The notes beneath the pieces were generated by a model that saw only the letters and a list, made by a program, of their open reading frames with translations, was not told the origin of the DNA and made no database searches. The translations under genes were made by a program, and so were the position numbers. 64,000 bases of DNA from Zingiber officinale (lineage: Eukaryota > Streptophyta > Magnoliopsida > Zingiberales > Zingiberaceae). Below are positions 33,701-47,101 of this stretch, piece by piece (position 1 is the first letter of the stretch; the number at the start of each line of letters is the position of its first letter). The stretch is from the NCBI RefSeq assembly GCF_018446385.1, contig NC_055998.1, forward strand, positions 21,259,173 to 21,323,172, written 5' to 3'.

Positions 33701-35021
33701 ATGTTCTATTCGATATGTTTTTACTACATGCCTGCCTGGACGGCAGAAGAGGTAAGTTTGTCGGATTTGTGTTTTACGAGTGTAGTTGAGTAGGGTGGTT
33801 TTCGAGTCAGAGTACTACTGCTTTGTTTACTTGTTATATAAACTGCGTGGTGATTGTTTTATATATTTTTGTTATTATTCCAGCCGCATGTGGCTGAGGT
33901 ATATAGTGCTTGTAGAAAAGTTTCAGATTGTCCGCCGTACAGGGGAGATGCTGCCAAAATTTCTTCGGACAGGGACTCCTCCGGGGCGTGACAGCCATGG
34001 ATAACAATAGAGAGGCAAGTCATGAAACAGACCGGGCGTACAAGTCGGGACGTACAAGCCATGGATAATAATAGAGAGGCAGGTCAGGAAACAGACCAGG
34101 CGTACAGATCGGGACGTACAAGCCATGGATAACAATAGAGAGACAGGTCGGGAAACAGACCTGGCGTACAAGTCGGGACGTATAAGCTATGGATAACAAC
34201 AGAGAGGCAGGTCGGGAAACAGACCGGACGTACAGGTCATGACGTACAAGCCATGGAGACGTACAAGCCATGGATAACAATAGATGAACGCAGGTCGGGA
34301 AACGGATTTAGCGTACAAGTCGGGACATACAAGCCAGGGATAACCGTAGACAGATGCAGGTCAGAACACAGACTTAGCTTACAAGTTGAGACATACAAAT
34401 CATGGATAACAGTAGGCAGAAACAGGTTGGAGTACAGATCTCGGAGTACAGACCCAGCGTCCAAGCACTACAGGACAAACAAGCCAAAGAATCGTAATTG
34501 CCTGTTAGAGAATAATCAATATGTCAAGGAATATGCTAACAGTCGGGGCTCAATCCCCCTTTGGTTCTGCTGTCGGCCTATGATGAGGTGCCGCGTGTCA
34601 CTCACCGCCAGATAAAGTCTGACAGCCGACATTCCCTGACACCTGCCAGGTTCCAGAAACATCTGTTGCAGTATAAAAAGGGATGTTTTGTCCCTTATGC
34701 GGGTACGCTCACTCGTCATTTCTCACTAGTCTTTACTTTTCGTCCTTTCTCTGTATTTTCTGGGAAAAAAGTACCTGACTTGAGCGTCGGAGGGCCTGAC
34801 TCAGGGACTTTTTCCCTGGTTTTTGGTCTCTAACGACTCGGGTGCTCGTTTGAGTGTGCGCAGAGCCGTATTGTCATCACCCTGGTCATATTCCTTCGTC
34901 ATCCGCTCGTGCAAACCTCTCTGAGGGGGGGGGGCGGTAGATCAGACGCCACGGCGACTTTCCGTCAACTTCTAATACATCGTGACCCGTCTTCATCTAA
35001 CTCAGCTTCCGAACGAGATCA
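30723..35021 (+). repeat. 3' LTR of the Tat element, split by a solo LTR
   Basis: LTR parts are 30723-31222 and 33999-35021 (about 1.52 kb together). It repeats the 33-bp and roughly 64-bp arrays of the 5' LTR, has TATAAAAAGG at 34672-34681, and keeps the downstream segment missing from the 5' LTR (ACTTGAGCGTCGGAGGG at 34779). It ends ACGAGATCA at 35021. Confidence 0.92.
31223..33993. mobile_element. Solo LTR (2.77 kb) inserted in the Tat 3' LTR
   Basis: Starts TGTAAAAATATCGG and ends CCGGGGCGTGACA, with the perfect 5-bp duplication GCCAT (31218-31222, 33994-33998). It has a T-rich block (31383-31450), a GC-rich pyrimidine block that looks like an R/U5 leader (31470-31850), and no retroviral domain. 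Small frames inside are not convincing genes. Confidence 0.88.
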
Positions 35022-35237
35022 TGTACCTTCGCTAGTAATTTAATATCATTTAATTATTTAACGATAGTTTTGTATACCATAGTTAATGGCAACAACAATG
35101 GTCGTTATATAAGTGGTTGCTCACTTGTTCAGACCTCTCAAAATAATTAAAGATAAAATACAAATATTTTCTATAAATACATTAATGAATGTTTATAAAA
35201 ATCAAAACATAATATATTCAAAATCAAAACATCAGAG

Positions 35238-35381
<144 letters not shown>

Positions 35382-36039
35382 TGACGATTGTATATACATC
35401 ATTAAACTTGTAAATTAAAATGCATTTACATCAAAAGTATTTATTTATCTAAAGTCATATAGGCAAAATGTCGGCATTCTCAAAAACTTCAAAAGTTCTA
35501 TTTCACTGCAAAATCTCTAATACCTATAATAAATATAAAAAAAATGAGTATTACGATCTTTAAAAGAACTTAGAAATTAAATCTTGATATACAAAATATT
35601 AAATCTACAATTTAATTTCAACAAACAAGAAAGATAATAATAAGAACAAGAGATGAATAGTAAATAGTAAACAACATTTAGCACCTTCGTACTATAATTT
35701 CATATCTTTTAAGAATTTCTACTGTGTACACAATAATATGCACAAAGACTTCTATTATCAACATTTCAACAACTTTCCAACATTACAACAATAGTTGTCT
35801 AACATTATAGTAATATATTAAATAACATTACAACAAAGCAAGAAAAGAGTTTTAGAGAATACCAGTCAATCACTAAGATGAGTCTTCATTCTATTATTCC
35901 TCGCTAATAGCTTGTGTGCCTATGAAGCATTGACAACTTAAAATGAACAAAACTACTCATTCTCATTATCAAATAAGAGACTAGAAATAATAAAATTTTT
36001 AAAGTAACTAATTTAACCTTCTACAGTATCCGAAGTCGA

Positions 36040-36310
36040 TGTAGCTACTTACACAACATCAACTCTTTAAAAGCTTTAAATTTATATTCCATATTATTCA
36101 TTTTCTCACATAGTGTGACATTCTTATGATAAAGTTCTAGCTTCGAAGCAACAGGTCCTCTCATATCTTTAAACTTTGCTCTTCTTCCATGACCAAAATC
36201 ATGATTATATCGTTAAGATCCAAAATATTTCTTAACAAGTTAAACACTTAACAAGGAAGAATCTTCTCGAATGACCTCACAAATTTCATCCTTGAATAAG
36301 TTAAAAGATT
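36040..36310 (-). pseudogene. Fragment of a CACTA-type plant transposase protein (Transposase_24-like)
   Basis: Minus reads KDEICEVIREDSSLLSV, then after a stop YNHDFGHGRRAKFKDMRGPV and ASKLELYHKNVTLCEKMNNM. This resembles the C-terminal part of the En/Spm-linked protein annotated Ptta/En/Spm (PF03004). Stops break it. It supports the surrounding DNA being an old CACTA element. Confidence 0.55.
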
Positions 36311-36655
36311 TTGAAATCTATGATCAATCAAATATTTTGTAAAGAAATGAATTAAAATATTGTATATCCATGTATTTTTACTTTGCATCAAGATCAATAA
36401 TATGATCTCCCTTTTTATGTATCTAAAAAAATATTAATAAACAATATGGAGGTTGCCCATCTTTTCCTTTTAAAAATATTAAATAAGATACAATTTTATG
36501 TAATTTATAAAATCTTTATAATATATGTTTTACCATTTCATATGTCGATTGCTTAAAAGGTTTGTTGCATGTTCAATGTGGCATAGATTTCAAAGATATG
36601 TTCTATGCATTGATTTTACAAATTTTAAGGAGTTGATTAAATCACCTAAGGTGGC

Positions 36656-37488
36656 TGATGCGGTGATAAGGAGGGGCTCATCCTACGGGGGATAGTTGTT
36701 ACGATGGAGGTCAAAATTAAGGCGGTTAAGGTTCGAGTATCATATGATTGGACAAATGATAAGTGTATCGGTCGGTCGGGCGATCATGTCCCCGACCGGG
36801 AGGAGAAGGTGTCCGATCCGACCCTACCTTTGACTCAGGGGGATGCGCCGAATAGCCGACGCTTAAGGAGGTGTTGGACACCAGGAGGATATGGTATTTT
36901 GGCCGAGCAGCTACCCCGCTCGGCCCAACAACAGGATTCGACAGTCGCAGTGGAGTTATGGTCGAGCGGACGTAGTACGAACCCCCTGTGTTATCCGCTC
37001 AGCCTAACAGCAGACCCCCTGTATTATCCATCGATATCTCTTTGGGAGTTAGTAGTGTTGCTGACACCAGACATGGTCAATCAGAAAATCATACGACAGA
37101 AGCTTCCACTATCACATCAGAGATATTCTCGACTTGTTAAGATACTGTGTCAGGGACACTTTATTGACAAGTCTTTTTAGAGAAAACTTTGGGAAGTGTA
37201 TCCGTCTTGGGAAGCGGGCATGCACACTACAGGAGCTATATAAAAGGGGGTCCAAGTATTGGCGGAGGTACACAATACACTATTTGCACTACAGTTTTCG
37301 TTCTTGTTGCTCCGTCTTCTATTTCATCACCGGTGACTGACTTGAGCGTTGGAGGGCCAACGCTGGGGACCCCTTTCCTGGCTCAACACTGACGTCATCT
37401 ATTTTGCAGGACGGAGTGGAGTCTATAAGCGATCAGCGAAACACCCACATTCCCAAATTTTCATCTCATCGACTTTCAAATAGGATCA
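36656..37488 (+). mobile_element. Solo LTR (833 bp), related to 14257-15138
   Basis: Begins TGATGCGGTGATAAGG and ends AATAGGATCA. Target duplication GTGGC/GTGAC has one mismatch (36651-36655, 37489-37493). CTATATAAAAGGGGG lies near 37237, and ACTTGAGCGTTGGAGGGCC near 37341. Confidence 0.85.
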
Positions 37489-38671
37489 GTGACTATTATT
37501 TTTGGAGCTTTATTATTTGTGTATATATTTTGTGTTGCTTTCACTCCCTCCCTTTGTATCTTCCTTTCAAGTAATCAGATTCTAAAGTCTAACAAACTGT
37601 CCTCTGCCATTTAGGAACACAAATAAGAGTTGTGAAAATTTAGTAGTGAAACATTTCTAGTCAAACTCATCAAAGAGGGCCAGCTACTGGATCTTCAAGT
37701 TCATGCTTAACAGACTAATTATTAGTGACTTAAGGTGAGTATGGGTACCCCTTTTTGTTTTTGGAACTGATACATTAATATTTTGACTAAACCCCATAGC
37801 ATTCCATGTCTTTTTACAATGGTATCTGCTGTCTCTTGGAAATATGGAAGCAAACCTTTTTTTTCTAAATGTATTTTTGTTGTTTATAATTGTATTGTGA
37901 TCTAAGATACTCAATTAGTTTCCTCTATACTCTTCATTGGAAATAAATGAGCACAAGAAGCCACAAAAAGGGGAAAAGCATGGTTATATTGAATGACTTA
38001 TGTTTCCTTTTGTCTGTTTTATTGTTGTAAAATTTCATATTTCCTGTCAAATATGTAAATAAAGAAGTTCTCCATGTTCATTGAAATCTTTGGGATGTTA
38101 AGAATGAATTTATTTGTTTCCTAAGTTGGCTCCTTTAGATGCGATTGTTTCTCTCATGCTTTTTTCTATACTCTTCTACAGATAAAACAAGCAAAACAAT
38201 GACCTAGCATTTCTAAAACTTCATGAACCATTCAAGAGAAGTCAGTCATTCAAGTCATATGGATAGAGATATGGAATAAAATGAGTAGCATTAAAACACC
38301 CTAAACATGATAAAGTTGATAAAATACATTTATCACAAAATAAGGCATAGTACAAACAACATTTGATATTATGGAAATATGTTTACTAAAATTGCATTGT
38401 CGGATGTTTTAATAAATGATAATCTGTTCAAGTTTTAAACAGAAGAAGAGAACTGGTACTGCTTATACATACACACTAGGAGCATAACATCTTAGAAAAT
38501 TTTCATGATTTAGTTTTTGACTCTTAAGAAATTTACCACAAACACTCTCTTCGATCAAGTCACTTTCATAAATGATGCTAGGCGGGGCATTTTAAACGCC
38601 TCCATGGCGATTCACAAGTAAACCGTGATACGGGCAGCAAGGTGGATGAACACAATCATCAATACTAAACA
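37489..38671. other. CACTA-2 interior without recognisable gene
   Basis: Intron-like AT-rich DNA with T-runs. A 76-codon minus frame at 37684-37914 has no support. It may be captured non-coding gene sequence; I see no exon I can name. Confidence 0.4.
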
Positions 38672-39137
38672 CAGGGGCGGATCCAGGATTTTAGATCTGG
38701 AAAAGCTGTATATTAAATGACGAGGCTGAATATTAAATAACGAAAATAATTATTAAATATATTATATTAAAATGATCTCTTCAAATTTTCACGAATATTA
38801 TATATTTAGTTAAATATATTATATTATAATGATGTTTCCAAATTTACTATATATTTAGTTAGAATGTGAAATATAAAGAACAAAAATATATTTAGTTAGA
38901 ATGTGAAATATAAAGGAGAAAAATAAAATTCAATCCAACAAGAATTCCAACTTGAGAAACATATTTGAAAAAAACATAATATTATCATTAGACCAACTAT
39001 ATACAACTAAATCTAATGGGGCCAAATAATATATGTATATATTAATAAAATAAAAAAAAAATCTATATAAAAATAATATTATTTAAAAAATTTTAAGGGG
39101 GCTATGGTCTCTCGGGTCCTAACATAAATCCGTCCTG
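38672..39137. mobile_element. hAT-type MITE (466 bp)
   Basis: Terminal inverted repeats CAGGGGCGGAT (38672) and CAGGACGGAT read from 39137, with 8-bp duplications ACTAAACA (38664-38671) and ACTAAATA (39138-39145), one mismatch. The interior is AT-rich and non-coding. Confidence 0.88.
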
Positions 39138-39339
39138 ACTAAATACATTTTGTTGTTTGAGATGACACGTACCGTTGAGAATTATATTTGGAGTTAAGCG
39201 AACGACAAATTACATTCCAATAAAATGTCCAAGGGGCTCACAACATAACCAATACTCAGTAATGTCTTGTGATGCACATGCACCTTGCAAACCACTAGAG
39301 AGAGAAAAAAAGGAAAGGAAGCAAAAATTCTGACCTCTT

Positions 39340-39487
39340 GGAGGTCAAAGATTTTCAGACTGGTGGAATTCACTTGTAGATCAGGGATTAATTCCCTATT
39401 GCTCTTGGATTGCCGATCTCTCTTGAGAGCATCTCTGCGATGACGGAATTGCAGGCTAGCTTGGAAGGGGCGGTGAGTAGTCATCTT
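39340..39487 (-). other. Exon-like segment, possibly captured gene piece
   Basis: Minus ATG at 39487 reads MTTHRPFQASLQFRHRRDAL then KRDRQSKSNRELIPDLQV and SLKIFDLQE, followed by a GAG|GTCAGA donor-like site near 39334. The composition looks like real protein, but I do not recognise the gene. No further exon is found on the left, where the MITE lies. Confidence 0.3.
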
Positions 39488-39689
39488 GCGCGCAAAGCCG
39501 TAGACGCAAATGGAGAAAGGGATGGGATAAGACGCAGATGGGGAAGGGACAGGATAGAGTTTTACGAGGGAAGGATTAAGCGACACTTAATATCTTTTAA
39601 TTTTAGTCAAAAGGTTCAGGCAATCTCAACTGTTGGATTAGGAGATAGTTTTGTGTCTTTGAGTTTCTGTTAAAAATTTTTTCTCAACC

Positions 39690-39931
39690 CAGCGTTGAAG
39701 GTCTTGCAATAATGAGGGGAAGAAATCCTGTTGTTACGGGCATGACAATAATGACCGAAACAAAAAATACGGTTGTTAATGACAAAGCATTAATAACAAC
39801 ATAAAATACCGTTGTTAATGCATATACATCAACAACGCACACTAAATCCGATTGTTGTTGAATCACTAATAACAACGATATTTGATACTGTCATTAATAT
39901 TTCGTCATTGAAAGCAGCTTTTCTAGTAATG
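39690..39931. repeat. Right subterminal region of CACTA-2
   Basis: Alternating GTTGTTAATGAC / CATTAATAACAAC words, ending TTTTCTAGTAATG. A matching word is at 13040-13065. Confidence 0.6.
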
Positions 39932-41404
39932 AGAACAAATAAAGCCATTATAACAATTGAGAAACATTGTTCCTATCATTATCAAATTATCAACTTTACT
40001 ACCAAAAATCTGAGCATGTACAACTCAAATTGAGACAAATTTAGTTTTCATATATGGCTTATAGGTCGTCACTTGCTAAAAATTTTCCTTAAAGAAACTC
40101 ACTATAACAAATTTAATTTTCCGCAGTGCACAATTATTCTATCATAGTACACATATGCACATTGTACAACTGTAAGCTATTGAAAATTATAAGACATCAA
40201 CAGCGCACGCCTTGCACTACGGTTAAGAGCATTCGCAACGCGTCATGCATGCTACGATTAAGATTTGCAGCACACACTGCTCATTGTAGTTAAGATGTTA
40301 TGTTAACCATATAATTATCAGCACCACATAAATATAAAATCAAAATTTAAACAATTTTAGCACAATATAATTTTAATATCACATAGATATCATACACAAT
40401 TATAATATCACATATATTAATACGACACCTAAAAATAATATGATTTCACTTAGTAACCATCCAAACTGATAATAAGAAATTTATTTAGTAATATTATTTC
40501 TTTCCTATAAAAACATACATGATGAAATCAGTAAAATCTATATCAGTTACACAAAACTATAAACTTAGATAATTAAGTGACTATGCTTCCTATTGCATCC
40601 TTAAGAAAAATATTTTGTCATTTAGTCAAATTAGGTCACCTTCTCCACAAGAACTCTATCAATCCAAGTTTTCCAACAAAATCCACCAAGAGGAACAATG
40701 AATATCTTCTCATAGAATTCTTAGTGAAGACTCCCATAATATCCTACCCAAGCAAAGAGGAAAGATCGAGTATTACTATTGATATTGTCAAAATAACTGA
40801 TCCTAAATAAATACAATAAATTCAGTTTGACAACCAAAGAAGAGTGAAATAAACATAAGTTCTTGAGTAATGCAATAGCAAAAATATAAGGTTTTTTTAA
40901 TTTCACTAAATTTATCTTTGTTTTTTTTTCAAATGCACCCAAGAGGTTCAAATTCATAGAAATGTTCTCAATACTTTTAAACTATTATCATTTTAAATGA
41001 TGTCAATGGCTATCTATCTCCTCTAACTGGTGGCCTAGATATAATTTTTTAAATGATGTCAATGACTCATGAGGTACATTTGACACACATGCAAATGACA
41101 TTTACAATTCAACTACATATAAAAAGATTGAAGTAAATAAACCGAAATTGTTATATTAAGAAATATAAGTGACCAAATGTTACAGATAATCAATAACAAT
41201 GTCTTCCAATGTTTCAATAGGATTAAGTATTTGTACAAGAAAAAAAATGGATTTACTAAGTGAAGATTGCCATTACTTTGGTAGAACACTGCATATAATT
41301 TCTATCTTAGTTTAATCTACGAGCAAACTCCAGACACATGCTTGAGAATCATATGCAGAATGTGACAGCAATAGAATGTTCTTGGAGTACTTACCTCCAA
41401 CCAA
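39932..41404. other. AT-rich DNA with a possible further CACTA terminus
   Basis: CACTATAACAAATTT at 40100 looks like a CACTA end. It is followed at 40200-40300 by short repeats (CGCACGCCTTGCACTACGGTT, GCAACGCG, CTACGATTAAG), preceded by ACT. I did not find the opposite end. No gene is supported from 40320 to 41404. Confidence 0.3.
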
Positions 41405-41900
41405 TTATAGAATCTGTTAAAATTAATAGATCATTCTTATTTCTAAATAAACATGATAATTGAATGTAGAAAAATAAATCGATTGTTACTTTCAGCCATT
41501 GATATTTGAAGAACACTTGACACCTTTTTTTAATACATAATGCTTTAGAGTCTTCTATAGATAGCGTTATTATATATTCTTAAAAGTTGTGTATATTTAG
41601 GAACCCTAAAGGCCACTATTTATAGGGATTCATTATCATCATTATTGAATCAATCCTTAATATTGCAATAAATTATGACGAAATAATCATACCATATTGA
41701 AAGATATGATAAAATAATCATACCATATTAAAAGATATGATATTCATATTAAGGTAAGGTTTTAATTAATTATGCACATTTAAATCTTACAATATATGAC
41801 CTCTTTATTAAGATAAAAGATTGTGCATAAATAAAATCTTAATAAATATATGTCACTTAATAAGGAAAGATTTGTAATCAAAATAAAATATTTCCAATAT
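41405..41900 (-). repeat. 3' LTR of copia element B (approximate)
   Basis: On minus, polypurine AGTGGGAGAA is followed by TATTGGAAATATTTTATTTT at 41900, then a TATA region CCTATAAATAGTGG (about 41613) and a region ending near 41405. The exact inner end and its duplication are not clear. A direct duplication of about 80 bp (42003-42080 and 42086-42163) lies between it and the RNase H frame. Confidence 0.6.
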
Positions 41901-42266
41901 TCTCCCACTTGACACATACGTATTTCATCATTTACTAAATGAGTGTACGCAATACATAAATCATAGGTCCTCTAAACGTGAGTATTATCTTCCATGTATT
42001 ACATTGTATCATGTTTCTCAACTAATATATCTTAACGAATAAACATTATGTTTATTCAAGGTTCAACTTTAATGAAATTTCTTTACATTGTATCATGTTT
42101 CTCAACCAATATATCTTAACGAATAAACATTATGTTTATTCAAGGTTCAACTTTAATGAAATTTCTTAAATTAATTAATGTGTACACAAATATGAGAAAA
42201 TATCATAATTGAGTTTCATTGATAACCAAATTGTTCTAACAACAAAAACTACATAAGGGAACCCAG

Positions 42267-43629
42267 TCACATCTCCTCTACTTGATCCCTAAATTTCAAC
42301 GGTAATATGCCTTTAGTCAAAGGATTAACAAACATCAATTCAGTACTAATGTGCTCAATAATCACTATCTTATCTCTAACATGCTCTTTTATGGCTAGAT
42401 ACTTAATGTCGATATATTTAATTTGACTCCCACTTTTATTGTTCTTAACCATAAAGATAGCAGTTGAATTGCCACAATATATCCTCAATGACTTAGAAAT
42501 GAAATCCACAATTCTAAGCCCCAAAATGAAACTCTTCATCTAAACACCATGCGGGGTCGCCTCAAAACAAGATACGAACTCAACCTCCATAGTAAAAGTA
42601 GTAGTCAATGTCTGCTTTGCACTTCTCCAAGACACAGCTCTACTGGCTAGCATTAAAATATATCCAAAAGTTGATTTTCATGAATTAATGAAGCCGACAT
42701 AGTTTGAATTAGAGTAGTCAATCACTTCTAAATTCTCAGCTTGTCTAAATACAAGCATGTAGTCTCTAGTACCTTGAAGGTATCTCATCACCTTCTTTAC
42801 AGCTTTCCAGTGGTTTATATCCGAATTACTTTGATATCTTCCCAACAAACTAACACAGAAGCATAAGGAATGTTTTTTATTTGTTCTCTTTCAAAGTCAT
42901 TTTTCAGACATTGATCCATATTGTATTTGTCACCTCTCACAATGAGAGTTATATTTGGTGAACAATTTTTCATCCGAAATCTCTCTAAAACTTTGTTGAT
43001 ATAGGTTTTTTAAGACAAACATAAGATTCCTTGAAATATGTCTCTGCATATCTTAATGTCAATGGCATAAGAAGCATCACTCATATCTTTCATATTAAAG
43101 TTCTTAGAGAGAAATTGTTTTACCTCATATAGTAAACCCTTATCATTAGTTTCAAGTAAAATATCATTCACATAGATAATAAGGAAATAAATCTTGCTCC
43201 CACTGAACTTCTGGTATATACATTGATCCATGGCATTCTCTAAAAAACCAAATGCAAAGATGATATCATAAAATTTCAAATACCATTGATAGGAAGCTTG
43301 TTTTAATCCATATATAGATTTCTTGAGCTTGCAAACCAAGTGCTCACCATTACTAGAGAAAAAACCTTTTGGTTGTTTCATATAAATATCTTCCTCTAGA
43401 TCTCCATTAAGAAGCATAGTTTTTACATCCATTTGTTACAATTCTAAGTCAAAATGTGACTAATGTCATAATAATACAAAAGGAATCTTTCTTAGAGACA
43501 GGATAAAATGTCTCTTTGTAGTTGATTCCTTCCCTTTGAGTGAATCCTTTAGCCATGAATCCTTCTTTATATCTCTCAATGTTGCCCAATGAGTCATTCT
43601 TTGTTTTAAAAACCCATTTACATCCTATG
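42267..43629 (-). pseudogene. Copia element B pol: RT and RNase H part
   Basis: Minus frames: RT segment at 43432-43010 with MDVKTMLLNGDLEEDIYMKQ, LKKSIYGLKQASYQWYLKF and the box YVNDILLETN, where the catalytic YVDD has become YVND. RNase H end at 42539-42267 reads YCGNSTAIFMVKNN and LMFVNPLTKGILP. The part between (42540-43009) is out of frame and partly lost. It is interrupted at 43629 by copia element C; the upstream integrase part resumes at 53438. Confidence 0.85.
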
Positions 43630-45977
43630 TGTTGGAGTGTATACTTAAAAGTTTAGCTTTTGTACACATTTATTTTGAAATAAAGAATCACATTGGTCAA
43701 ATGTTTACATTTATTTGTTAAATGTAATTGTTCAATTAATTTATATAGTAGATAACATGGAGTGTGGAGTCACACTTAGAAGATCATGTTGTCGGTTCTC
43801 TATAAATTATAAACAGTTGCTCACGACTAAGATGGAAAGGAACAAACCATCAGAATAGACGTAGTGTAATTAAGTATTAATTTATCTTGACTAATAAATT
43901 ACACTGATACACTTTAAGTGTATTGAGTAGAATCATTTAGGTAAGTTTTTTTTGTACTGACTTAGTAAAAGAACTAGACCTTAGTTATTATGGAAGTGTG
44001 TGCTCTTAATCCTAATATAATAACAAGCATGTATATTTAATATTTATTTCTTTGACTTATCAAAGGGTGAGGTTTAGGTCGATAAATCAATATGCCCGAT
44101 AAGTTGGGAAATGATATTACTTATAGTATGTGTTGTTGATTATAGAAGAAATCTATGTCCTAGTTATCTAGGTTGAGAATGTCCCCAAGAGGAGCTCATA
44201 AGGATTGCCATGTTAAACCCTGCAGGTGGACCTAGTCTAACATGACAATAAAGTTGGGTGGTACTACTCTTGGAGCTAGATATTAATTAAATGAGTTGTC
44301 AGTAACTCGCTTAATTAGTGGACATTCTTAATCTTAAACACAGGGAGGCTAACACACTCATGATAAGAAGGAGCCCATAATGTAATTTGGGATTGGTGCG
44401 GTAGTGCGGTAATAACTCTCTAGTGGAATGAGTTATTATCAATGAACTTGAGTTGTGTGTTCGGGGCGAGCACGGGATACTCAAGCTCATCGAAAGGTCA
44501 AAACCAATTTCTCCTCTAGGTCCCTGTTGTAGCCTCAATAAATCCTCAAGTCCATCCAAAGAAAAGCCTATCTTGGTGTCCAAGAAGGGGCCGGTTCATT
44601 GCTTGGTGACCAAGCAATGGTCGGCCATATATTCTCTAGAAGTGGTCGGCCCTTGCCTTGGGCAAGGGGGCCGACCACAATATTTAAATTAGGAAGGTTG
44701 TTTTTGAATTTTTAAATTTCCTCAGATATTTACAATTTGTAAAAAGAGAGATTTTAAAAATTTATAAAATTTTCCTAATTTAAATTAGGCCACAAGGTTT
44801 TAAAAGAGAGTTGTAAAATTTATAAAACTTTCTTTTAAAAAAGAAATATTATTAGAGATGTTTTAAATTTTAAAACTTGGTTTTAAATTTTAAAACTTTC
44901 CTTTTAATATCCACATTAGAAAAAAAAAGAGTTTGTAAAATTTTATTAGAAATTTTCTTCTTTTAAATTTTATAAAAAAAATTTCTTCCTTTCCCTTTTA
45001 ATAAGTGGCCGGCCACCTTGCTTGGTGCCCAAGCAAGGGGCCGATCAAATAATTAAACATCAACAAATAGTTGTTTAATTAATAAATCAATCTAGGATTG
45101 ATTAATTAAAAGGAAAGAAAAAGGAAAAATTAAAAGGAAATAGGAATGAGTCAAATTTTTTATAAAACTCTTTCCATAATTTTCCGTTGGGAAACTAATA
45201 TAAAAAGGGGGGAAGGGGAGGCCTTGAAAAATATAACAATTGATATTGTGTTGTTGGAGATCATCAAGTGGCCGGCCCCTCTCCCTCTCTTCCCTTTGCT
45301 CTCTTTTGCTCCTTTGTGGTGGTGGTGGCCGAATTCTAGAGAAGGAGGAGAAGCTTTCCGGGTGGTGTTCGTCTTGGAGGATCGTCGCCCACACGACGTC
45401 TAAGAGGATGCGAGGGATACGGCAGAAGATCTCGAGGTTTTTAGCATACAAGGAAGAGGTATAACTAGTATTTAATTTCCGCATCATACTAGTTAATTTT
45501 TCTTTGTATAAATACCAAATACAAGAGGCATTCGATTCTTGTTTTTCGAATTTAATTTCGATGTTGTGTTCTTTTTCTTTTTTCGTTGTGATTTGATTGT
45601 TCCTTTTGGTTAACCTAGAGTTATATAAGGAAATTAAATATTAACTTTCCTTAAAAGGCTTTGTCTAGTCGGTGGTGGTTGCTCCCATATCCAAGAAGGC
45701 CAAGTGCCTCGCCATGCAGTACTGGAAGCCAATTTTGGAAACTAATATTTAATTGAATTTATAACCTAGGTGATTTGGATCAAACGTGTTAAGTTCCGCA
45801 TGAGATCCAAATCTAAACCTAAAAGAACATATAAGTTAAACTTGGAATCAAACGTGTTAAGTTCCACAGGAGATACAAGTTTAACTTAAAAGAACACATG
45901 GGAGCTAGGAAAGGTTCAGATCACGTACAAAATTTTTATATAGTGGAGCCATTGGGTTTTCCGAGTAGCAACCAACA
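43630..45977 (+). repeat. 5' LTR of copia C (2,348 bp)
   Basis: TGTTGGAGTG...GTAGCAACCAACA. A TATA-like ATATAAAAAGGGG lies at about 45199. GGCCGACCA/TGGTCGGCC inverted words and the CTTGGTGxCCAAG palindrome recur at 44590-44670 and 45000-45050. Confidence 0.95.
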
Positions 45978-47101
45978 ATTGGTATCAGAGCTAGGGTTTT
46001 GCCTCTGTGTATTTGGTATTAGTTTAATTATGCACATATCATACATAATTTAGGCAAGTTAATAGTAGGATGTGCTAACTTTGTGGATGCAGGATCCAAC
46101 TATTATGGCTTATAGTTATTATGTGTGTGATTAGACCCTTGGACATGTTAAGGGCATTTATTATGTGTGCATGATTGTATTATAAAATACAGCAGGAGTT
46201 GTATTTAGTTTTATTAGGATTTTATTTTTTGATCTAGATACATGTACATTCCTTCGAGGAATATAGGATCGAAAAATGTAAAATTCTATTTATGTCACGG
46301 ATCGAATCTTGCAAGGCGTGGAACCTTTTGAGGATCAAAGCGGCGCAGCGGAACAAGGAGCAAGATGGATGCGACAACTAGACCCGGTGGTGGTGGCCAA
46401 AGATGGCAGCAACTAGGGATGACGACACACGGAGGACAACAATAGATAAAAGTCATAATAGTTGAAAATTAGTTTTTCTATTTATTGCTTTTGTATTGTG
46501 CTGTGTGTGAATGTTAGTGTACATGTTTAGTAGGCTAGCATCATCAAAATTCCTCACTTTAAATAACTAAGTGGCATAGGAATTTATTTTAGTGAATTCC
46601 ACGGTCTCCATTACTGGTTTGTAAGTGATGCAAACAAACTTGCGCATTGGCTCTGAGTGCCTTCCTCCATATCGGATGAGTTTGTTTGCGGATCACTAGA
46701 CCAAACTTTCATTTCGTATGACTATAGGAAATTAATTAAGAGCGTATGATCTTCCCCATCGGAAGGGGCACAATCTTATTAATGGACTTAGTGTCAAGTA
46801 ATGGTATACACTTAGGCACGTCTAATAGTATCCTCCCCATCGGAGTCACTGCTATTATTTGTGTGACCGAAGGAAACCAACTATTAATTTTATTTGTCAA
46901 AAAGTTAGGTTGACAAGATAATAAAATTAATGGGATATACCCTCCTTTTACAAATGTTGAATTTGTATACGTCCACACTATCGTGGCATACAAAATTCAC
47001 GATGTTTTAAGGTGTTGGTTAATTTAAAATAGTATTGTTTGAGGAATCAATATTATTTTAAATTTAGAGTTCTGACCAAAATTTATTTTGTGATTCTTAG
47101 G
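45978..47101 (+). other. Primer site and leader of copia C
   Basis: TGGTATCAGAGC (45980-45991) is the tRNA-iMet primer site. The following 1.1 kb up to the Gag ATG is an untranslated leader without a supported frame. Confidence 0.9.

Larger units (their letters stand above)
15187..35021 (+). mobile_element. Ty3/gypsy Tat-lineage retrotransposon with antisense genes
   Basis: 5' LTR 15187-16444, 3' LTR 30723-35021 (interrupted by a solo LTR) and a perfect 5-bp duplication TGTAC (15182-15186, 35022-35026). The plus strand encodes gag, protease, RT, RNase H, second RNase H and integrase between 16491 and 21720. From 21724 to 30722 the element carries minus-strand genes and tandem repeats. Dual RNase H and antisense ORFs between pol and the 3' LTR are known traits of the plant Tat group (Ogre, Grande, Retand). 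Every plus-strand gene has stops or frameshifts, so it is dead. Confidence 0.93.

Noticed and set aside
41130..41160. Possible right end of a CACTA starting at 40100
   Set aside because: AAATTGTTATATTAAG only loosely resembles the complement of CACTATAACAAATTT and lacks the TAGTG end and a duplication.
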